The notes beneath the pieces are model-generated. The model was given only the letters and a program-made list of their open reading frames with translations, made no database searches and was not told the origin of the DNA. A DNA stretch of 64,000 nt from Streptomyces sp. NBC_00271 (GTDB lineage: Bacteria; Actinomycetota; Actinomycetes; Streptomycetales; Streptomycetaceae): contig NZ_CP108070.1 of assembly GCF_036178845.1 (NCBI RefSeq), forward strand, positions 7,688,001-7,752,000, in the 5' to 3' direction. Positions 8,434 to 16,891 of this stretch are shown piece after piece. Within the stretch, counting starts at the first letter, position 1. Every line of letters begins with the position of its first letter. The position numbers and the translations under genes are program-made.

Positions 8434-9304
8434 ATGCGCACCAGAAGCGTCGGCAAGTCCTGGCGCAAGCTCCTGGGAAGCCAGCAGGCGCCCGCCGGAC
8501 TGACCCTCGTCACCGAGTGCCCACCCTTACCCCAGGGCGGCACCGAAGCCATCGCACAGTGGCTGGACCGCAACCCCGACGCCCGCATGGTCGTCATCGA
8601 CGTCTTCGCCAAGATGCGCGGCCAAGCCCCGCAAGGCGTGTCCGCGTACAACGCGGACGACGTCCCCGTCGGCTACGCCAAGCGGCTCGCCGACCACTAC
8701 GGCATCGCCGTCGTCATGGTCCACCACGTCCGCAAGGCAGGCTCGGACGACTTCCTGACCGAGGTCTCCGGGACCAACGGCATCGCGGGCGCGGCAGACG
8801 CCACGCTCGTACTGAAACGGGCACGCGGGCAGGCGGACGGCATCCTGCACGTCACCGGCCGCGACGTCGACGAAGCCGAATACGCCCTCAGCTTCCAACC
8901 CGCCTCCGGCGCCTGGCACTTGCTGCCTGTGTCCAACAAGAAGTGGACCGACTCAGGGAAGCCCCACGACAAGCGGGGTTTGAAAGCCCGCGAGGTCAAC
9001 TCAGATAGACCGGTCCCCGCACCGCCCCTGCTGGTTGCGATCCTTCGCACGCACATCAAGGAGTTCGGCAAGGCCAAGGACGGCAGGATCTTCCAGAACG
9101 AGCGCGGAGACGTGCTCGGAACCTCCAGCTACTGGCGCGTCTGGCAGGAGGCCCGGCCGATCGGTCTCCCCCCCCACCGGACAAGGCGGCTTCCCCGCTC
9201 GGCAAGCGGCCGTCCGACCTGCGGCATACCTGCCTCACCAACTGGCCACGAGGAGCTGAACAATAGCAAGATCGAGAAAGCCATGGGCTGGGGAGAAGGC
9301 GACT
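8434..9304 (+). pseudogene. RepA-like ATPase fragment fused to deleted integrase
   Basis: Residues 1-165 resemble the C-terminal half of RepA/AAA_25 replicative ATPases (MVVIDVFAKMRG Walker B region, VVMVHHVRKAG, SGTNGIAGAADATLVL), but the Walker A half is missing. From about 8938 the frame continues as tyrosine-recombinase sequence matching the intact integrase at 48.0-49.5 kb (KWTD.GK.HDKRGLK, GTSSYWRVWQE). A deletion removes the HxxR box and catalytic Tyr region, and the end ENNKKIEQTMGWG is echoed as NNSKIEKAMGWG. The fusion is in frame but cannot be an active recombinase. The TAG stop falls on the left edge of the IS. Confidence 0.85.
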
Positions 9305-9432
9305 AGAGCGTGTCCGGTAGGTCGCAGTCTGGACTGCGTCGGAGCCCCTCGGTTGTACGGGTAGTACGCGTTGTTAGCCTCAGCCCGTGGTAGTCGCTGC
9401 GTGTGCAGTCACGTACGGGCCACGGGGGAACC

Positions 9433-10029
9433 ATGGGTGAATCTATAGGTCAGTCAGTGGTGAATGCGGTGGAGAAGCCATTCTTGATGTCTGTCGAGGA
9501 TGTCTTCTGCCTGCAACAGGGCAGGATGGTCATGCTGACGGGCCGGATCGAGCGTGGGCGGGTACGCAAGGGTGACGAGGTGGAGATCGTCGGCCTGGGG
9601 GGCGGCGCAACCGCCCGTGTGGCGGACATCGATGCGAGTCACGTACGTATCGACGAGGCCGGTGCGGACATGAACGTGGGGGTGCTGCTGCGTGGCATAG
9701 CAGCGGACGCGGTTGAGCGGGGCCACGTGCTTGCGACACCGGGCTCGATCAGCGCCCACGCCTGCTTCGCTGCGGACATCACCCTGCTGTCCGAGGAACA
9801 GGGCGGTGCGGACGTAGTGTCCGGCGATCGCCTTCGCTTCCACAGCCGCAGCGCCGCAGTATGGGGCACTGTCACGCTTCACGGGGTGGATGTGGTGCGG
9901 CCCCTTCACGGGGCCGAAGTGACAGTCACCCTCGAAGAACCCGTTGCCCTGGAGGAAGCCCAGCCTTTCGCATTCCGTCAGCGCGGTCGTGCCGCTGGCT
10001 CCGGCACCGTGACTCGACTCCCGCGCTGA
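9433..10029 (+). CDS. EF-Tu-like protein, domains II-III only
   Basis: A 198-aa protein starting at ATG 9433 behind GGGGGAA. It aligns by eye with elongation factor Tu domains II and III: PFLMSVEDVF, TGRIERGRVRKGDEVEIVG, NVGVLLRGI, VERGHVLATPGS, then the domain III pattern ending in FAFRQRGR..GSGTV. The whole GTPase domain (GHVDHGKT, DxxG, NKxD) is absent, so it cannot hydrolyse GTP. It could still bind aminoacyl-tRNA or EF-Ts-like partners, or be an inert relic. The frame is intact over its length, although the IS around it is broken. It seems to be a passenger gene of that IS. Confidence 0.8.
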   Translation: MGESIGQSVVNAVEKPFLMSVEDVFCLQQGRMVMLTGRIERGRVRKGDEVEIVGLGGGATARVADIDASHVRIDEAGADMNVGVLLRGIAADAVERGHVLATPGSISAHACFAADITLLSEEQGGADVVSGDRLRFHSRSAAVWGTVTLHGVDVVRPLHGAEVTVTLEEPVALEEAQPFAFRQRGRAAGSGTVTRLPR

Positions 10030-10715
10030 GCTTCACGAACGGAGCCAGAGCCGGATCGCTGCAAGGGTGACCGTGCCTTGAAAGACAAACGCCCGCTTGT
10101 CGAAGCGTGTTGCAACAGCCCTGTAGATCTTCAGCTTGCCGATCAGTCGCTCGACTTCGTTCCGATGGGCATACCGCTCCTGGTCAAAGCCGGTGGCCCG
10201 CCGCCCGCACTTTGGCGGCGGCGCCGGTTGGCCCGCTGGTTGTGAGGCTCCGGGATCGTGTGGCTGACCTGGCGCCGGCGGAGGTAACGGCGGTTGCTGC
10301 GTGAGGAATACGCTTTGTCCGCGCTCAGATGGTCCGGCCGCGTGCGCGGATGCCCACCTCCCACTCGCGGTACTCGAACGCGCTCCAGAACCGGGATCAT
10401 CTGCGGCGCGTCACCCCACTGCCCCGGCGTGATCAAGAAGGCAAGGGGCCGCAGACCGCCCTCACCAACCAAGTGAATCTTCGTGGTGAGTCCATCCCGG
10501 GAACGCCCCAGAGCCTCGTCTCCATTTCCCGAACCGCTCAGGAATGTCTCTTCAGAGGCTGCCTGTGCGCAGCCGGAACAAGATTCCGTTGATTACCACG
10601 CGATGGCTCTTCCAGCGTCTGTCTCGGCCAGTGCTCTTCGGCAGATGCGGTTCGAGCAGCACCCACTCCGCGTCAGAGATCTCATCCCGCCCACACCGAA
10701 CAGAACGACCCGACA
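10030..10715 (-). pseudogene. IS5-family transposase, frameshifted with internal deletion
   Basis: Read leftward, pieces of one transposase appear in different frames: the N-terminal ISDAEWVLLEPHLPK and HRVVINGILFRLRTG, a gap, then TTKIHLVGEGGLRPLAFL, LSADKAYSSRSNRRYLRRR and IPEPHNQRANRR, and finally ATRFDKRAFVFQGTVTLAA ending at a TGA at 10032-10030. The order and wording match IS5-family DDE enzymes. Frameshifts and missing segments mean it is dead. Confidence 0.85.
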
Positions 10716-10871
10716 ACCCGAACGACCGTCTGTCACACGATTCATCGGACGCGCCCTAAGGCAAGCCCCGATTCCTTTCGGTCTCGGGGCCGCGCAGCTG
10801 ACCGACCTGGACTGATGCCGTCGCCGGCGGCGCGACTGGACCGATCTTTTCGCCGAGATGTCTGCGGCGTC

Positions 10872-11894
10872 TCAGCGGACAGGTCGTTCGGGGATCCTCG
10901 GAAGAACCTTCTCGGCGATGTCGAGGAGAGCGCTGTCGTTCGGGAGGGCTCCGGACGTGCTCCACACGGTGATTTCGCAGTAGCCGCCTCGGTCATTACG
11001 GTCCAGGGCCACGGACAGCGTCCTGGCCAGGGGGCCTTCTTCGACCGGTCCGCCGGATCCGCCACTCCCGAGATTGATCTCGAGCCTCATGGTGTGATCC
11101 GAGGCGAGGACCGCGGGCCGACCGAGAACCGTAAGCGTCTTGATGTCCTTCTCATCCCCGAACTTCATCAGCTTCACGTACTGGTCGATCGACAGCTTGT
11201 TGTAAGTGGCCGAGACATTCACGGTGTACGTGTCGAACGTGACCTCGGCCTCCGGTTCGGCGACCTTCCCATCAGTCAGAGGAGCGGTGTTGTTGCTGCT
11301 GGAAGCAGTGGTCGCGGTCTCTTCAGGCGTTCCAAGGAGCTTGGCCAGCTCTGGCCGGTTGAGCGCCTTGCACAGCTCTTCACCGGTCACAGGTCGGGGC
11401 GTGTCCTTGAAGGCCTTCGGAAGCTCCTCGTGTGTCCCGCCCGAACACGAGGCGGGCCGGGTGATGTTGTCGTCGGACGGCGTGAAGCGTGGGGCCAGCC
11501 ACAGCGCGGCCGCGAGTGCCCCGAACACGGCCACGGCCGCGAAGGCCTGGCCCCATGCGTTGTGCTCCTCCTCCTTCTCCTTCTTCGGAGTGTCCGGGCC
11601 GGGACGCGGCCCGGTTTCGGCCTGGGGCTGGGGCTGGGGCTGGGCGGCAGCATCGACTGCCGCCCCGTCTGCGGAGGCTGTCGGACTCGGGTTCCGGCGT
11701 GCGCGCAGGGCCCGGATCACCGCGTAGACGCGTATTGCGGTGAACACGAGGAACACCACGCCGAGACCGGCCGCGACCCGATCGTGATCGCGGACGGCGA
11801 GATACATGATGCGTACGCCGAGAACAGACCCCACCGCGATGAGCAGGGGCTCGCGGACCCAGAACGGCAGGAGACGGAGGAGGAAACCGAGCAT
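10872..11894 (-). CDS. Membrane protein of unknown function
   Basis: A 340-aa protein. The N-terminus has two hydrophobic segments (about 1-25 and 40-62), then a Pro/Gln-rich cytoplasmic-like linker with a QPQPQPQ run and a KKEKEEE patch. A third membrane segment follows (about 120-137, FAAVAVFGALAAALWLA), then a ~200-residue external domain with a few Cys residues. That arrangement resembles the uncharacterised DUF6215-type membrane proteins of Streptomyces, but the name is from memory. It lies between the IS and the att scar, so it is probably cargo of the decayed element. Opposite-strand frames over the same DNA are longer but lack any family signal. Confidence 0.7.
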   Translation of the reverse strand: MLGFLLRLLPFWVREPLLIAVGSVLGVRIMYLAVRDHDRVAAGLGVVFLVFTAIRVYAVIRALRARRNPSPTASADGAAVDAAAQPQPQPQAETGPRPGPDTPKKEKEEEHNAWGQAFAAVAVFGALAAALWLAPRFTPSDDNITRPASCSGGTHEELPKAFKDTPRPVTGEELCKALNRPELAKLLGTPEETATTASSSNNTAPLTDGKVAEPEAEVTFDTYTVNVSATYNKLSIDQYVKLMKFGDEKDIKTLTVLGRPAVLASDHTMRLEINLGSGGSGGPVEEGPLARTLSVALDRNDRGGYCEITVWSTSGALPNDSALLDIAEKVLPRIPERPVR

Positions 11895-12195
11895 CCGCCG
11901 ATCTCACCAGGACAAGATCACATCCGCCATGATGGAAGCCACAGTTCCGGGCACGTGAAGGGCCTGCCGAAGCAAGAGACGCCAAGCCGACGATCCCGAG
12001 ATCGGCTATCGGGACGACAACGGGTGCAAGGGCTGAGCCAAAGCTGCCCGATGTTCTGGACCACTCAACTGCCCTGAGCTTCACTGCCCTGAGCTCGTAC
12101 ACCCACGGCACGCCCATGCCCCGCCGTCCGCTACCGGCCTTTAGGTTCCTGAAACCCACTCGCTGCTCACTCGCGATCAGTGCGCAACCATGACA

Positions 12196-12230
12196 AAGAG
12201 CCGGACCCATTAGGACTGGGTCCGGCTCTT
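12196..12230. terminator. Hairpin terminator, copy of the integrase terminator
   Basis: AAGAGCCGGACCCA, seven bases, then its reverse complement. It is the counterpart of the hairpin at 49530-49566 and sits the same way relative to the att core, without an integrase in front of it. Confidence 0.8.
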
Positions 12231-12282
12231 GATGTCTGGCACTTTGGCTGGTCAGCGGGTTGATCGCGCTGATCCGGCTTCT

Positions 12283-12325
12283 GTGCCCCCGGCAGGATTC
12301 GAACCTGCGCACACGGCTCCGGAGG
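12283..12325. other. Left attachment site (attL), 43-bp tRNA-derived core
   Basis: Identical over 43 bp to 49618-49660, the 3' half of the tRNA-Arg gene (T arm, acceptor 3' strand and part of the anticodon arm). The identity breaks at 12326. It marks the left edge of the intact element. Confidence 0.9.
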
Positions 12326-12428
12326 GCATGCCGAGATGACCTCGCATAGTGCTGTTGACCTGCGCGTATGCTCCAAGAGAACGTCGCTGCGACAGGGCTC
12401 TATCGCATACCGTGCGTAGCGTGTGGCG

Positions 12429-13178
12429 TTAGGGCGCCGTCTCGACCATGCATTCCTCGATCCACCGCGCGATGACGGAGAAGGTCGCCAGATACTCCAG
12501 TGCTTCCTGCTGGGTCCAACTCACCTCGTCCTCATGCGCAGCGAGGTTCCGGATGGCCAGGAAAGCCCCGGCGGACGTGTACTTGGCGCCGTCCTGTCGA
12601 GCCTTCCAGGTTGGGGTGCTCCGGTCCCCGTCGAATCGCAGGCGGGGCTTGCCCGCGGCTGGTGCTTTCATGTCGAAGCTCTGCATGCAGAGGTCTGTCT
12701 CGCCGATGTCATGGCGATTCAGTTTCTGCTGGAGGCGACGATTGACCGTGCGGGCTGCCGTGAGGACGGCGTCCTGACGGGCCCCAGCGGCCCAGAGCTG
12801 TGCGGCCGGCTCCCATACCCAGGGGTGAAGGTCGTCAGCGGCGATCGAGGGCGAGGCAGGCCGCAGGAACACTGCTATCTCTTCAGCCGACTGGGCCCGG
12901 CCGAGGGCTTGGATGGCGGCTTCCCGGGCTATCCACCAGCGCTCACGCTGACTCCACTCGTCGACAACGTAGCCTCCGAGGTTGGGCACGTAGGTACTTT
13001 CGATCAGCCGTGCCCGTACCTCCTCAAGCTCCAACTCTTGGGGCGCATCAGTCGGGGTTACCCCTTCCCTCATGTTCGCGCTGTCCAGGTCGGACAGGTG
13101 CTGATTGACCCCGTCGAGGAACTTGGTGAGCGTCTCTATTGCGTAGGCGTGGTCCACAACCGGATCGTAGAGCCGCAC
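12429..13178 (-). CDS. TIGR02391/Ymh-type protein with HEPN motif
   Basis: A 249-aa protein. The C-terminal ~110 residues match the Hypoth_ymh (TIGR02391) pattern: a GA.FLAIRNLAAHE segment followed by QEALEYLATFSVIARWI. RNLAAH fits the R-x4-H signature of HEPN RNases, so it may be a ribonuclease, though some Ymh proteins lack proof of activity. The N-terminal half is helical and of unknown role. The GTG at 13178 is the first start in frame and has no clear RBS; MREGV downstream is an alternative. It is the first cargo gene inside attL, divergent from the STAND gene, and is likely defence-related by context. Confidence 0.72.
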   Translation of the reverse strand: MRLYDPVVDHAYAIETLTKFLDGVNQHLSDLDSANMREGVTPTDAPQELELEEVRARLIESTYVPNLGGYVVDEWSQRERWWIAREAAIQALGRAQSAEEIAVFLRPASPSIAADDLHPWVWEPAAQLWAAGARQDAVLTAARTVNRRLQQKLNRHDIGETDLCMQSFDMKAPAAGKPRLRFDGDRSTPTWKARQDGAKYTSAGAFLAIRNLAAHEDEVSWTQQEALEYLATFSVIARWIEECMVETAP

Positions 13179-13557
13179 GTCGTGGAGGGTGGTTAGAAGA
13201 GAGTGATCGCGTCAGCAGTGAACAGGGCTGTGACCTGTGGGGGAATGGAGGGACGGGTGGGCGAGACCGTGGGCCCGTTGCTCGGGCCAGCAGACGGACG
13301 ACGTCCACGGAAACCTCGGACGGCAGATTTACAGGCCGCATGCCGCGCCCTCCGTGACGAGCTCTTCAGCGCCTCCCTATGCACCCTGCCCCAGGCGTGC
13401 CCCACGGAGCGTGCAAGCCATCCCTCTGTCGGGGGCGTCGGTACTCAACGGCGCGCTTCGAAGGGACCAGTGAAGCCCCACCCCTACCAGTTCGGTTCCA
13501 ACTACTGGGGGGAAGGCTTCTCCGGGAAGTTCCTTGCCGTCGGAGGTGGGAAGAACC
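13179..13557. other. Divergent intergenic region with possible regulator remnant
   Basis: Plus-strand reading from 13203 gives a short protein-like stretch (ADLQAACRALRDELFSA) reminiscent of a helix-turn-helix regulator N-terminus, but it dissolves into low complexity and is not credible as a whole gene. Promoters for both flanking genes must lie here. One copy of a 13-bp direct repeat (13322-13334) is present. Confidence 0.4.
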
Positions 13558-15456
13558 GTGGGAGTTACTGGGAGACAGAACCGACCGTGGGCCCGGCTAG
13601 TCGCCGTGCTGACCGTCAGCGCGGCGATCGGACTGCTCGCAGCGCTGTTGGGGCCAGAGGCATCGACGGGAGTGCTGGGGGCCGCGGCCGCAGCCGTAGT
13701 GAGCGTGCTTGCAGTAGGCGCTCAATCGGAGTGGCAACGGCACTCTGACGCGGTTCGTCGTCGGCCTGAAGCCTTGGAGATCGCCTCACCGCGAAGGCGC
13801 TTCCCGCTCGTGCGAGATCTACGTGACCCCATCGCAGTGGGAGTGCACCCGGCCGAGACCACTGAGCGAGAGGGCAGACTCGATCGGGTTCCGACGTATG
13901 TCACTCGCGACATGGAGCCACACCTGCACGCGGCCCTGCGACGTGGGGGCTTCGTGCTGCTGGTCGGCGAGTCCACCGCGGGTAAGACGCGAGCTGCTTT
14001 CGAGGCGATTCGGATGCTGCATCCAGATCAGGATTTCGTAGCTCCCTCTACGCGCGAGGCCATTGCTGTACTTCTGGACGAATGGGAAGCATCAAACGGC
14101 TGTGTTGTGTGGCTGGATGACTTGGAACGTTTCCTGGGACCAGGAGGGCTGACTACGTCCACGCTGCACCGGCTGCTGATCTCGCACCCCCAAATGCTGA
14201 TTCTGGCCACCATGCGCAGTCACGAGTACGACCGCTACCGTGATCGCGCGGAGATCGAGATATCCGGGCCCGCACAAGAAATTTGGCGTCAAGGCCGGGC
14301 CGTGCTGAGGCAAGCTCAAGTGGTCCACGTCGAAAGACGATGGACAGCCACCGAGCGCGAACGCGCTCGTGCATTGACGACCGATCCCCGACTCGTCCGC
14401 GCATTGGCTGGCGATCAGCGCTTCGGGGTGGCCGAACTATTAGCGGCCGGCCCGGAACTTGTCGAAGGCTGGAAACACGCGTGGGTCCCAGGAAACCACC
14501 CTCGCGGGGCGGCACTAGTTGCTGCGGCTGTTGATGCCCGACGCGCTGGCTACCATGGCCCATTACCTGTGGAGGTTCTCCAGCAACTTCACGCGGGCTA
14601 CCTGATTCGGCGCGGTGGGGTGGAATTGCGTCCGGAGACTTTCCAAGATGCGCTGAACTGGGCTCTGACACCCACAGTCCCGGCAGGGGCTAACAGCCTG
14701 CTACTAGGCGACGTCGAAAACGGACTCCTAGCTTTTGACTATTTGATCGACCTCCCCGCACAGGAAGCCATACCAGAACCCGTCTGGGTTGCAGTCATGG
14801 ACCTAGCCTCGCCCCATGAGGCTTACACGATTGCCTGCAACGTGTATCTATACGGCGATTTCACGCTCGCTCTCCCAGCTTTCCGACGTGCAGCAGAAGC
14901 AGGAATCGGCCAAGCCGAGGCAATTTTATGGGAACTGGACACGCCCATGCGGCCGGCGGAGGAAGGTTTGATCGCTGCCAAGCAACGGACGCGAGCTCTT
15001 CAACGCGAGTTAGGCGCCGACCATGAAGAAACTCTAATGGCGGAAAGTATGATCGCATCCTTCTCTCTCCATTGTGGCCATCACTCCGAAGCCATTGTTC
15101 TTTACCAGCAACTGATAGGAAGGGCCACCTCCGTACTGGGGGACAATCATCGCCTCGTCCTGGGTCTGGAATTTGGACTCGCAAGTAGCATATTTGCCTC
15201 GGGAGCCCAGGACGAGGGCCTACCTCTCCTCGAAGCCGCCGTACTAAAGAGCATCGGTACGCTCGGGGCAGAGGACCCGACCGTACTGGACCGACGCAAG
15301 TGCGTGGTCCAGCTGTTGATGAAGGCGGGGCGAAATCGCGATGCACTAGAGCGCCTCACTGCGCTCGAACCCGACTGCACCCATCTGTCGGCCACGCATC
15401 CGATCACCGTCAGCGTCAGGCGTATGGCAAGCCAGTTGCATCACCATCAGTCGTGA
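13558..15456 (+). CDS. Membrane STAND-type ATPase with TPR-like repeats
   Basis: A 632-aa protein. The GTG at 13558 follows GGAGGTGGG; a TTG 24 bp earlier is weaker. Two adjacent transmembrane segments lie at about 10-32 and 37-58 (LVAVLTVSAAIGLLAALLG, STGVLGAAAAAVVSVLAVG). A P-loop follows near residue 140 (VGESTAGKTRAAF) with Walker B VVWLDDLE near 185. The C-terminal part (about 410-620) is helical with TPR-like pairs. Membrane effector, NTPase switch and repeat sensor is the plan of STAND immune proteins such as Avs-type systems. Two TTA codons (14440-14442, 14926-14928) would tie translation to the bldA tRNA. Its immune role is inferred. Confidence 0.78.
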   Translation: MGVTGRQNRPWARLVAVLTVSAAIGLLAALLGPEASTGVLGAAAAAVVSVLAVGAQSEWQRHSDAVRRRPEALEIASPRRRFPLVRDLRDPIAVGVHPAETTEREGRLDRVPTYVTRDMEPHLHAALRRGGFVLLVGESTAGKTRAAFEAIRMLHPDQDFVAPSTREAIAVLLDEWEASNGCVVWLDDLERFLGPGGLTTSTLHRLLISHPQMLILATMRSHEYDRYRDRAEIEISGPAQEIWRQGRAVLRQAQVVHVERRWTATERERARALTTDPRLVRALAGDQRFGVAELLAAGPELVEGWKHAWVPGNHPRGAALVAAAVDARRAGYHGPLPVEVLQQLHAGYLIRRGGVELRPETFQDALNWALTPTVPAGANSLLLGDVENGLLAFDYLIDLPAQEAIPEPVWVAVMDLASPHEAYTIACNVYLYGDFTLALPAFRRAAEAGIGQAEAILWELDTPMRPAEEGLIAAKQRTRALQRELGADHEETLMAESMIASFSLHCGHHSEAIVLYQQLIGRATSVLGDNHRLVLGLEFGLASSIFASGAQDEGLPLLEAAVLKSIGTLGAEDPTVLDRRKCVVQLLMKAGRNRDALERLTALEPDCTHLSATHPITVSVRRMASQLHHHQS

Positions 15457-15685
15457 GGACGTCGAGTTTCGATCTCCGCCCTTTGCTTGTCGATCAGGAA
15501 GTGACGAACCCTCTTGGCGTGGCAGATTTACAGCGGGCTCCCCTTACCTCCACTGACCTGCGCCGCCTCGCTAAGGGAGCCTTACCGGGGGACGCCTGGG
15601 GGAAGCGCCGAAGCAACCAACCTGATCAGCATGGTCTGCCCCGCCAACTCATGGACGCGGGCGATGGACCATCGCCTGGCCGCAG

Positions 15686-15901
15686 ATGGCCGCCAAACGG
15701 CACACCGTACAGCGCCAGCCGCAGCCACAGATCAGCCAAATTAACTGGATATCGCATCGAGCTGGAGCCCGCCTGGGGAGGTTGGCGAAGCAAGGCATCC
15801 CCGCACACTGCTCAGGAGTGGCCATGGTCGCCGCACCGCAACAGCGCAAGTTGCTGGGCGACTGGTCCTCCCGGCACCTGAACGTCAGGGAGACCCAGTG
15901 A
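15686..15901 (+). CDS. Small protein, possibly coupled to the next gene
   Basis: A 71-aa frame from an ATG at 15686 whose TGA overlaps the following GTG start (GTGA). It is rich in Gln and Arg and no family is recognised. The overlap is the main reason to list it; it may equally be the tail of a decayed gene that begins upstream. Confidence 0.35.
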   Translation: MAAKRHTVQRQPQPQISQINWISHRAGARLGRLAKQGIPAHCSGVAMVAAPQQRKLLGDWSSRHLNVRETQ

Positions 15902-16524
15902 CCGACCGACTCACCCCGCAGAACGTCACCGTCACGACCGCCACGATCGAGGTCAGAACCCTCACCCTCGGCAGGAGGCAGATTACCCAGTCCGTTTTCC
16001 GGCAGCTCGTCGAGGAACGGTTGATCGACGACAACGGCTCTTTCCGAGGGCAGCCGTGGGGCTACATCAACCACTGCCCTGACAAGAAGGTCGCTGGCAT
16101 CGTCACCGGCAAGATGATCGACTGCGCTACTGGCCCCGAGCACCGGCACGTGGTCTGGCAGAAGGGCGATGAACTCCGCCGAAGCCGCATCCTCGCCTAC
16201 CGGCCTCCCTACTACGGCGTCTGGAGCGACACGACAGACCTAATCGTGCAGGCCGGCTACTGCACCAATAACCACGAGATGCCAGCCTGGATGACCAGCC
16301 GTCGGTCCGACGAGTTCGCCTTCCAGCAGGACGGTGTGAGGTGCACTGGCGCCGCACCGAAGCGCGGGTGGGAGATAGGCCATGAGTGCGCAACAGTCGC
16401 AATGCTGGAGAAGGCACGCGCAGATCTCACTGAGGAGATCGCGCAGGAAAGAGTCCTACACGCCACCCGGAAGTCCGCGTGGGAAGCCGTGATCGCCCTG
16501 CCGCAACTGTTCATCGCTGTCTGA
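15898..16524 (+). CDS. Hypothetical protein
   Basis: A 208-aa protein. The GTG at 15898 has GGGAG about 6 bp upstream and overlaps the previous stop. The first ~150 residues are beta-rich, with several Cys/His (NHCPDKK, GYCTNNHEMP) that could bind metal. The C-terminus is a long helix (CATVAMLEKARADLTEEIAQ). There is no signal peptide and no recognisable motif. It sits between the STAND gene and the convergent EVE-DUF3883 nuclease in the cargo bay. Confidence 0.55.
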   Translation: MTDRLTPQNVTVTTATIEVRTLTLGRRQITQSVFRQLVEERLIDDNGSFRGQPWGYINHCPDKKVAGIVTGKMIDCATGPEHRHVVWQKGDELRRSRILAYRPPYYGVWSDTTDLIVQAGYCTNNHEMPAWMTSRRSDEFAFQQDGVRCTGAAPKRGWEIGHECATVAMLEKARADLTEEIAQERVLHATRKSAWEAVIALPQLFIAV

Positions 16525-16891
16525 CAGTCACCGCGTCCATACCGAGGCCAGTCATCCACCCGTCACACGTGGCACCGCCACCGGGTAGCAGACCGGACGC
16601 ACGTCCGAGCCGACGTGGAACGCAGGTGGCAGGGGTGCAAGGTGCGGGCGTCGCAGGGCGGGTGTGCCAAGCGCAACACTCGTCGCTCGGAGCACGACGG
16701 TTTTCAAGACCGCCCGCGAGCTGTCGCCGACCAGGTCTGTGACCTTGTCACCCGCCGCTTTCACAGACCAGCCGCCCTACATTTTGGCCGCAGGTTGGCC
16801 ATGGGCGCCCTCAGGCGCTCTGCCGAGATCTACGCATTACGAGTTGTCCGATCTTGGTCTGGGGGCGTCCACGCGACCTCCGAGGGACGAC
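16525..16891. other. Gap, nothing recognised
   Basis: This lies between two convergent genes. Short frames exist on both strands without family signal. A stem reading GGTTTTCAAGACC near 16700 resembles a tRNA anticodon arm, but no cloverleaf surrounds it. Confidence 0.5.

Larger units (their letters stand above)
9305..10757. mobile_element. Degenerate IS5-family element carrying a passenger gene
   Basis: The left end reads TAGAGCGTGTCCG... and the right end, reversed, TAGGGCGCGTCCG...; 15 of 21 positions match and all differences are transitions. These look like terminal inverted repeats with a possible TA duplication. Between them lie an EF-Tu-like gene on the plus strand and a decayed transposase on the minus strand. 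The transposase stop (10032) abuts the EF-Tu-like stop (10029), so the expected IS end is displaced about 700 bp to the left, beyond that gene. Confidence 0.55.
11895..12428. other. Gap containing terminator copy and left att site
   Basis: No gene seen. The interval 12165-12325 duplicates the DNA just beyond the integrase at 49.5-49.66 kb: a GATCAGTGCG motif, a terminator hairpin and the tRNA-derived att sequence. It is the right end of an older element that was later used as the left end of the intact one. Confidence 0.7.

Noticed and set aside
10815..12077. A 420-codon plus-strand frame
   Set aside because: It opposes a minus-strand gene with clear membrane segments and linker; the plus-strand translation has no family signal.
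16690..16720. A tRNA-Ser-like anticodon stem
   Set aside because: No acceptor, D or T arm can be built around it, so it is not a tRNA gene.
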